A DNA stretch of 64,000 bases, taken from positions 10,966,001-11,030,000 of the forward strand of contig CM060076.1 of NCBI GenBank assembly GCA_030533445.1, written 5' to 3'. Numbering within the stretch: position 1 is the first letter of the stretch; the number at the start of each line of letters is the position of its first letter. The stretch comes from Cyprinodon diabolis (taxonomy: Eukaryota > Chordata > Actinopteri > Cyprinodontiformes > Cyprinodontidae). Of this stretch, positions 33,701 to 42,700 are shown piece after piece. Both the position numbers and the translations under genes were made by a program. The notes under the pieces were generated by a model. The model saw only the letters and a list, made by a program, of their open reading frames with translations. It had not been told where the DNA came from and ran no database searches.

Positions 33701-36700
33701 TCATTTCTGATAATGGACAACTCATCATGTTTATTTTGAGATGAGCCTAACCAATCTCCAATATGGGCTGCTGAATTTTTTTGAGGCCTCTATGTACCTA
33801 TATTGCTTTTTCTCTGTTTAGACAATAAAAACGACACAATGATTAAGAATATTACAATGGTCTAATTTTTAACAAAAAAAAAAAAACATTTATTAAAGGA
33901 TCAAACATGATAGCAAATAGATATGGTGGCAGTGCATGTGATTTCAATGCTGCTAGATCCACAAATAATTGGCAAACACATGAATGTATCAGTACGTTGT
34001 TAACCTAGTACTTGGTCTGTGTGTTTCTATACATTTTAGCTCACTGTACTGTAATTGTTTTGTTGTTAGTCTAAGTATGTAGTTTTAGGTTTTATTGGGT
34101 GGCTTTTACAGTCTATGTTGGGAGGCAGATGAAAAATAGCCCTCTGCCTAATCCTGGCATATTAACAGAATATTTTTGATATGCACTGCCACAGTAATTG
34201 ATAATCCAAACTACAAAAAAAGGCTATTTAAAGACCTATACAGTTCTTTAGGTTTTCGTTTTTTCGCTTTTTTTGTGTTTAAGTTTCAGATTTATGGTTA
34301 GATGCCACCTTATGTTTGTCTGTTAAAATGCAATCCACATAAAATAGCTAGATGTCAGTGATTATAACAGGGAGAAACGTAAAAAATGTTGAAGGTGGTT
34401 AAAGAGAAAGTGCACTTATCTCTTTAATTTATGTTGATTGCATGATTAATTAAGCTGAGCATTTTTATTAAAATTACAGGTGGTATCAAAGAGTTAACTT
34501 TATCTGGGTTAGCTAGAATATGTGGAAAGCAGCCGGGATTTGCAGCACATTAAATGTAAATCCACAAGAAGTCAAACCATCCGGTTTACACATGTGCACC
34601 CAGCTCTAATTAGTGCAGAGAGCCCTGTGGACTCCAGTGCAACACCACTAAGTAATAAATATTCTAAATAAGATGGAAACTATGGTTCAGTTTCATCCCA
34701 ACAGATGTTACTTTTCCACCACTAGCTCTCTCTTCATCTCATGCTGCTGTGCTCATTAACTGCCTGCTCTCTATTTCTCATTGCATAACAGATAGACAAT
34801 TACACAATAGTCCCATTTATGCCAGGGTTTACTTCAGGACTCTGTCATGCTGCACATCTCTCTCAGACCAGGCAGAGCCAGCAGGGGGAGATTTTTTTTT
34901 TTTTATCTGCATCACTTTTAATGACAACTGATCTGGGATTTTGTTAATAGATGATGGGAAGGCAAAATGAAAATGGAGTGAGTGCTGTGAGGTTTTGACG
35001 CATAACGATGCATTGAATTGTCAGCAGCCTTTCTGTGCTGCAGGGCCCGTCCATGTTTGTCACCAACCGCTGCTTTGTTTGACATTCTTGCAGAGGCCCC
35101 AGCTTCCAAGTCAGGCCAGAGCTACTCTGGAGCTCCTCGCATCCAGAGGCAGGAACAAGTCATCCACCTCTCACCAAAAAAGGGTAGCCAGGTCAGAATT
35201 AAAACATTTTGTGAAATGTTTTTCTTTCTGGTTATATGTATTTTTTATATAAATGAAATTAAAAGTCAGTTATTTATTTGTTTGCCCTGGCAGGCAGATG
35301 GCCCTTACTCTGGTCACTCCAGCAGTAACACTCTGTCCAGCACCGCTTCCAGTGGTGGCCACAGTGACAGTGACAAATGGTATGACCTGGGAACAGGAGG
35401 AGGGTCCAGCGGCGACCAGGGGGAGCCGGAACCAAACGGCCTGGGAGGAGGAGGCTACCTCCAGGGTGCCTCAGCCGACAGTGGAATCGACACTGGCTCT
35501 TACGGAGCCTCCCATCATTCCCATCCCCATTCCCACCATGGCAGCACTGCCTCCCTGCTGGCCCCCAGTGGGAGCAGAGAAAGCAGGGAACGCTCTTCGT
35601 CTCCGTGGCACAGTCCGACTGAGGGGGGTCGAAGGATGCTGGAGAGGTCACCTGCTGCTGCTGAGTCTCCAGGTCCTCCGGCAGAAAGAAGCCATGAATC
35701 GGTGGGTCGAAGCCCACCAACCCATCTTCTGGTTAGGGACAGCAGTACTTTCAGCCTGGGTGACGGTGGATCACATTCAAGGTCAGTTTGTGCAATTAAA
35801 TGTACATTTGTATTTCGGAAAAATAGAAAATTATATTCTTTGTATGAATGTTTTTTTTTTTTAATTGGTTGTATTTTTAGGAGGCCTGTGTGTAATATGT
35901 GTTCAAACTATGGCAGACCTCTAATAGTAGACCATTTTAGCAGCAAAGTGCTGTCGTTTGCTGTAAATCCAAAGATTTTTTTTTCATCTATATGTTTCTC
36001 CATGTTTTATTGGACACAACATGGCAATCCATCTGGATCCTGCATCCCCTACACAGATGAGGCTGTTCTGAACAACACAACTAGCTCAATCGGTTTTTGT
36101 TTGGCAGAGGACTCACATTCCTGAGATTTCCATTCATGCTGTTTTAAACTGACCCCTCTGTAATAATCAAGACCTGAGAATGGGATCTTTTAAAGTAGCT
36201 GGAAAAAAATAAATCTTATAACCTGGGAATAATTCAGTGTTTGGTTGAATTATATGTGAAATACACCTCCAACTTTATTCGAACTGAACAATAATTCTTG
36301 CGAAGGTTGTGGTTCTGGGTTTGCTGGCAGACACATGATCCAGCCAGAGGTAAGAATCTAAAGCAGATGGTAAAACACAAGCTGCTTAAAGTTATAAACT
36401 CAATGAAGAAATTGTTGACCTGTTTTTTACTCTTTAATGTATTTCTTTACTGTTTTATTGCCTTATAATTGTGCCATCATTTAACTATCTGCTTACAATC
36501 AGCCTAAACAAACACGTAGATTAGTCAAAGTATATTTAAAAGCAACAGTAGTTTCATAAATGTGTGAAATTAAATCAAAGTTTTATCTCTTCTTTTTACG
36601 AAGTTGAGCTTATTTTTTTTGGGGGGGGGATTTGACTCATTTATTTCATATCTTATCTCAACACGTGTCTCGCCACTGCAGTGTCATTCCTGTTCTCATT

Positions 36701-39700
36701 ACTTGTGCCAAAATTTCTTCAGCCAAGAAGATCACATACTGTACCAGATAGCTTCCTTCTCAGCAAGACTTTTCTTCAAACCGAGGATAAAGAGCAAATT
36801 TAATTCCTTCTTATCCTTCCACATTAGGCCTCAGGAAATGTGGAACACATGTCCTACTTTTCATAACAGAGTTTGTGTTTCTTCCTGATGGAGCAGGTTC
36901 ATTATAGCCAATCAAGCGAATGAGTGACCTGAGCATCATTTGTGCTGTTGTTAGACTGATTGTATTATATTGTATTCCAAATGATAAATACACAATGCAC
37001 CTGTTTATATTTGATTAGGTTACATCAATTCGCAACCATTTAAGAGAGGCACTACTTCAACATTTTAGAAAGTCATACAAGAAATTACTTAAGAAAAGTA
37101 AAAAATGTATTTTGTAAAGAGGCTATTGAGGCACTGAGTAATTGTTGCATTATAACATCTGATTTAATGTTTAGGAATGCTGTGGTCAGATTGAGAATAT
37201 GATGTTGAAGTTCTGAAATTTTAAAGACTAAAATAAAATAAAATACAAATAAATAAATAATTACAAAATAACAAAATCATACTGAAGAAATACTTTTCAG
37301 ATACTCGTTTTCTCCAACAAAAATTGTATTAAACCAATACCTGCAGAGAGAATTGTACTTCAGCTGACAATATATGTTTTTTTTCTGTATGTTAACCTGA
37401 TATGTGAACAGCTAAAGTTACTCAGTGCACAGAGTAGTTAGAGATTTTACTCAAAAAGGTGCAGCAATATTTCACAAGAGGAAAAGTAGGAAGTATGGTG
37501 CAGTAAAACTACTTCTACAAGTTTTCTTTTTCTGATAATTACATATCATCAAGTAAATAAAGTAACCATGCTTGTGAAGTGGAGGAAAAGGGACACATGT
37601 TAAATCTCTATTTTTTAAACATGTGTCTGATGTTAGTGTCCAGCTCCTTTGGAGGCTGAGCTTTTCCCAGCCACTGCAGCTCCTGCTTTGCTCTGAATGG
37701 AGCCTTTGATACAGGGTTATAGCACAGTATGAAATTGTGAGGATTTTAATGTCAAAATTTGACTAATCTGTATGATTACCTCATTTCTAATCCTACTGTC
37801 TACATCCTTCCTCTTACTGTTCCTTCATTTTACCCTTTGGTGTGACCCTTTTTTGCTTTTTCCTTCTACTTTCCACAGAGTTCTTCCTTCTGTATTTTTC
37901 TTCCTTCCTTGTTTCCTACTCCCTTGCATCCTCTTTCCTATCTTATCTCTTCTGTTCCTCCTTTCTTATGTAATTTCCTTACTTGCTGTTTAACCTTCAA
38001 TATCTAAATTTTTCTCTTATTTTTTCTGGCCTTTCTTTCACTTTTTGCTTCTTTTCTTACCCTGGTTTTATTTGATTATTATTTTTTTCTGCCATTTTCT
38101 TTCCTCCCTTTCTGTTTTTGTGTGTTCCACTTGAACATTTTGAATTTATATACACAGACAGGAAGAAGAACTTGGAGTTATTTACTCCTGACCTGCCTGC
38201 AGTGCTCCTTGCTCGTCATAAAGCTGTTTACAGAAGAACAGAACAGCCGTTCATTTAACTGAGAAGAATTTACTTAAAGTTCGACCTTGTTTTCCTGATT
38301 ATGTTTGTTATAAAGGAGGAAGATTAATATTCATTTACTGAAAGGGGTTGATTATAAAAGCTTCACCTTCCTATTCAAATTTTATTTTAAAACTGTAGAT
38401 GATTTTCTTCACTTTAAAGAATTGAGTATTTTAAGGTGGCCCGTTGCACATTACTGAAGGAAATAAAAAAAAGTTTGCTTTTAAAATTTAATAAAAACTG
38501 AACCTTTTGCAAGGTTTTTTACTTTTTAAGGATTTGTTGCTGCTATTCATATTCATAGATGGTAGATTTTACTTTATGGAAACGGGAACCATTTACTTCT
38601 GGTTTTCTAAACATAGTGAGAATTTTAAGAGAAAAATATATAATCAGTCTTTGTTTCTTTTCAGGCACTCTGGCCACAGTTCGCCCAGGGAGGAGTCATC
38701 GCCTTCAGCCACCTCCCCTTCATCTCAATCTTCAATCTCACCCGGGCCCAAGAGCTTCTACCCCCGTCAGGGAGCTCAGTCCAAATACCTGATTGGCTGG
38801 AGGAAGCCAGGCTCCACCATCAACTCTGTGGACTTTGGAGACACACGGAAGTAAGGATGAGCAAATGATGGACAGAAAATCTTAAAGCAAATCTTAACAT
38901 TTCATCAAATTTTTGGTCACATGTTGCACTAAAACATGTTTGAACATTTTTGCTCAGTTTTTTTCTATATTAACATATGATTTGATTTCCTGCTTCAAGT
39001 CATCACCTACAGCCTTAAGCTGAAGCTAAAAACACTTCTTTCTGGTTTGTTTAAAAATGACCTGCGCAGTGAAGCAGAAATTACCTGTCTACGGTATTTG
39101 GTTTTATAATAGATACTTTCACCAAAGACAATTTAAAGAAACTATGAATGTTAAATCTCTAATCTAGTCAGAAACTCTGGTGAAAACATTAACTGCTTAG
39201 CTCCCACCGCCCAGCGCCGGGTCATTTTGATGTGACATTTTGTTTCACATCTAACAGCCAGCTTATTTGTAAACAAAACCTAACATGTTGTACATCTTTA
39301 TAACCAAGCGATCCTAAAGAAAACGACCACCTGAATCTCAAGCCAACTATACTCTACTGATAACCACTAATTTGTCATTAAATTACAACTTCTTACCTTA
39401 TTTTCATCTTCTGGCTTTCCAAAACACCTTCTATCCTGGCATGAAAGGGCTCATTTTGTTTTTAACACTCCACAGAAAAGTAATATCCAGTTGTATTCCC
39501 CATAAAATAAAATCAGGTGTCGTAATAATCCACCAAAGCTAGTTATTTTTCAATGAAAAGTTAAAATATATTAGCATAAAAGCACTTTTTTTCCCTGTAC
39601 CTTCTGACATAATGTCCACCATTTTTTATTATGTACATTACATGGGCTTATTTACCAATCCACTTGCTCCTAAAATCAAGCACAAGTTATTTTCTCAGTC

Positions 39701-42700
39701 CACAATTCGTCAGAAATGTCCCTAACATAAGAAACGTCGTTCCAAGGCGCATCATTGTAGCCTTTACGCAGCTGGAACTCAGCAACTCAGTGACAGATCA
39801 AACTTTGATTGACAGATTTTTTAACCAATAAGATAAGCTTTGCAATAAAGTGTAAGAGTGAGTTGAAAATATGATGTTTATTTATGTTTCTAAGGAGGGA
39901 GAGGAGAAATAACTGGAATTATCATACGAAATGCATAGTCAGAACTCTGAAGCTGAACATTTAAAATATAATAAAAGAAAGGGCTTGAATGAGAATTTGT
40001 GTAAAACTGCCTTTAGAAATGGTTTTTATGCTCAAATTTGTCATAAAATTAAAATATTCCAGTTTGGCACTTTAGGTCCCAATTAGGATCAGATGTTCCA
40101 AATTAACCTTTTGCATAAAAAATGGGTCACAGTTTAACGATGCTTACTACTACAGATTTGAAATTTGGCTTAGTTGCTGTCCACAACATAACAAACCAGT
40201 TAAGTAACTTGGAAGAGATCAATTATGAATTAGAACTAAGATATAGAACATTCAAAATAAAGCTCTATTAATGTTCAAAATTATACTTTTGGGTATTGAT
40301 CACGTTTTGTAAAATAGACTGGCTGGCCATTTGGGGCTGCACTTTGTGCACAAGCTATAAAAAGGGGGAAGCTAAGAGTTAAGTGTTAAATTTATCAGAT
40401 TAAATAATACAAAAACATAGACATAACTTCAAGATACAGTAGTCATGTTGGTGTTTTACAAATATTAATAAAGGGGATCTTCTTAAATAAGTTTTTTATA
40501 TAAGATCTTTGAAGGTGGACATGCAGGTCTGTGCTGAAATAATTTTATCATTTCTTTTAGAGCATTTTAATAGTCAAAAGAATCCTCAAGGCTGCATGAA
40601 CAAGAATAGCAGTGGGAGACCTGCTATGAAAAACCTCCAGAGTAAAATATAGATAGATGTAGGCAGATTAATATTTAGACTTCAGCCATGATTCCCTCTG
40701 CCAGACATTTGTTTGTGGAATAATTAAGGTCTGGCATGAAAAAAATAAATAAATGGTTATTTATTATTATTCGCAGGAGTTTCACAACTAAACTTTCAGT
40801 TTAGATTTTAACAGAGGTTTGCTGCCATGTTGAGTTCGGTGGAGCCTTTTTTTTCCATTTGATATAAAGTATATTATGAGGACAAGAGATAGAAAGTGAC
40901 ACAGTCACATATGTAACGGTATATTGATTACCACTTGCATCATTTTTGTTTTACCAAATGCTTCACAGATGTTTCTATTATACTAAATAATGCTATTGTC
41001 TTTTCTTTATAGTTAAACTTATGTTTGACCATTTTAGTACATGTTTGAGATTTGGTTTTCGGATTCTACTGCTTCATTTAATAAATCTTCATTAAAAATA
41101 GCCTTTTATTATTACCTCATTCTTTTATTTCTTGAGTTTTCATATTTACAGTCTGGGTTAGTTCTATTCCTTTTTATTTCAGTTGGACTGTCGAAATAAC
41201 CCTTAAACTTTCCAATTGACTCATGATTTATTACATATAAATTCCATCACATATTCCCATTAGTAACAACAAAGCTGGTGCTTGATCGCCTCCACGTGGC
41301 TGAGAGATGTACAGCAAGAACTTTAATATGTTACATGAATGGATTTTTCTGAGCATATGTGCTTCCTCCCACATGATTTGCATATACTGTCTGATTGTTC
41401 TTAATTACTTTGGGTTTCTGCTTTTAGGAAATCTCCAGGGGAAAGTGGAGAAGGGGCCCCAAGCCCAACAGCAAGGCCGACTCTTAGAGACATGCACTCC
41501 CCCCAGGCTCACGCGAAATCTACTGTGGAGGAAGATCTGAAGAGACACCCTGCTCATGACACTCCACCCCCTCCACGAAAACACAAGGAAAAGGTATCTT
41601 CAAACACAAGCAGATAGGCAACAAAAATAGGATTTTATGAACTCATCACCAGCCTCACCCTGTACCCTTCGATCTGACCCAGCACGGCCAGAAGTCCCCT
41701 CCCAGCCAGCCGCTCAGCCGCCGCCGCTCGCTGCACCGCACACTGTCAGACGAGAGCATCTATCGTGGTCAGCGGCTGCCTTCCCTCAGCGACTCCATCA
41801 CTGAGCCCAACCTCAGTACGGATGTCCTGTTCAGCTGCTCCACCCTTCCTCGCTCTCCCACCACTCGGGGAGTGCCCCTCAGACGACCTTCCTATAAGCT
41901 AGGAGTCAAACTCCATGGTAAGGAAGACTTTTTATTTCATTTATCTTTGTGTTTTTCATTAAAATTCTTTGACTTAAGTTTTAAATGTCAAAAAAGAAAA
42001 GTCAAAATGAAAGAGGAGTAATTGCTGCCCTCCTTTGATTAAAAAAGCAAAATATCTAAAAATGTGAAATTCAGTTTTTAAATTTACTCCTCTTTACAAT
42101 TTGAATTAACAGGGGATCTTTCAGCATCTGACACATCATTGGTGGATTTGGTGGAGCGTCATCGGGGACCCCTCCCTCAGGAACTGATGCCCCTCCCATC
42201 TTCAGGTAGAGACAGTCCTCTTGAGTGGACTCACCTGGTGGATGTGGCCAGTACCTTCGAGAATGAGAGAAACACACATTACAGTAAAATACAAACACTT
42301 GTTCTACCACTTCAAGCAAATCAACACACAGACTTCTGTTGATGTACTTTTAAAAAAAACCTCATACTTTCCTTTCTCATTCCAGTCCAGAGAAGTTATG
42401 TGTTTGGGGATTCAAACCACCGAAGCAGTGCAGCATCCATACCTCAGCACATCGAGCTGCAGCCTGCGCCACTGTCACGACCCTCATCCAGGTCGAGTCA
42501 TGCAGCCTTTTTTAGTCTGTTTTCACCACTTCGGTTGTCTGACTGTGTTTTCTTGTTCTGTGAAATTATGAACTGAGCTTCATGAAAGGCTCATCTGTTT
42601 TTTGTTGTTGTTTTTTTTAACTGGGATTTATTTGTATTTCTATAGTGAGGGTCACATAGGGCTGGAGAGGAAGGTGACCAAGCTGGAGGCCATGGTGAAG

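Larger units (their letters stand above)
27573..35093 (+). other. sipa1l1: sipa1l1 intron 13, transposon-rich
   Basis: 7521 nt, the longest intron. It contains the nested stack at 28769-30269 and the hAT element at 31797-32325. I could not find the roughly 30-residue coding segment (SYRGPQDFNSF-like) that mammalian SIPA1L1 has at this point. The stretch 30640-30840 is less AT-rich than its surroundings but matches nothing familiar. Confidence 0.75.

Noticed and set aside
35253..35864. 203-codon alternative frame over exon 15
   Set aside because: Shadow in another phase; the conserved SIPA1L1 peptide is in the phase starting at 35294.
35018..36124. 368-codon frame across exons 14-15 as a single exon
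   Set aside because: Starts upstream of the exon 14 acceptor and runs past the exon 15 donor. Homology and splice sites define two exons. Only the stop-free intron 14 was kept as a finding.
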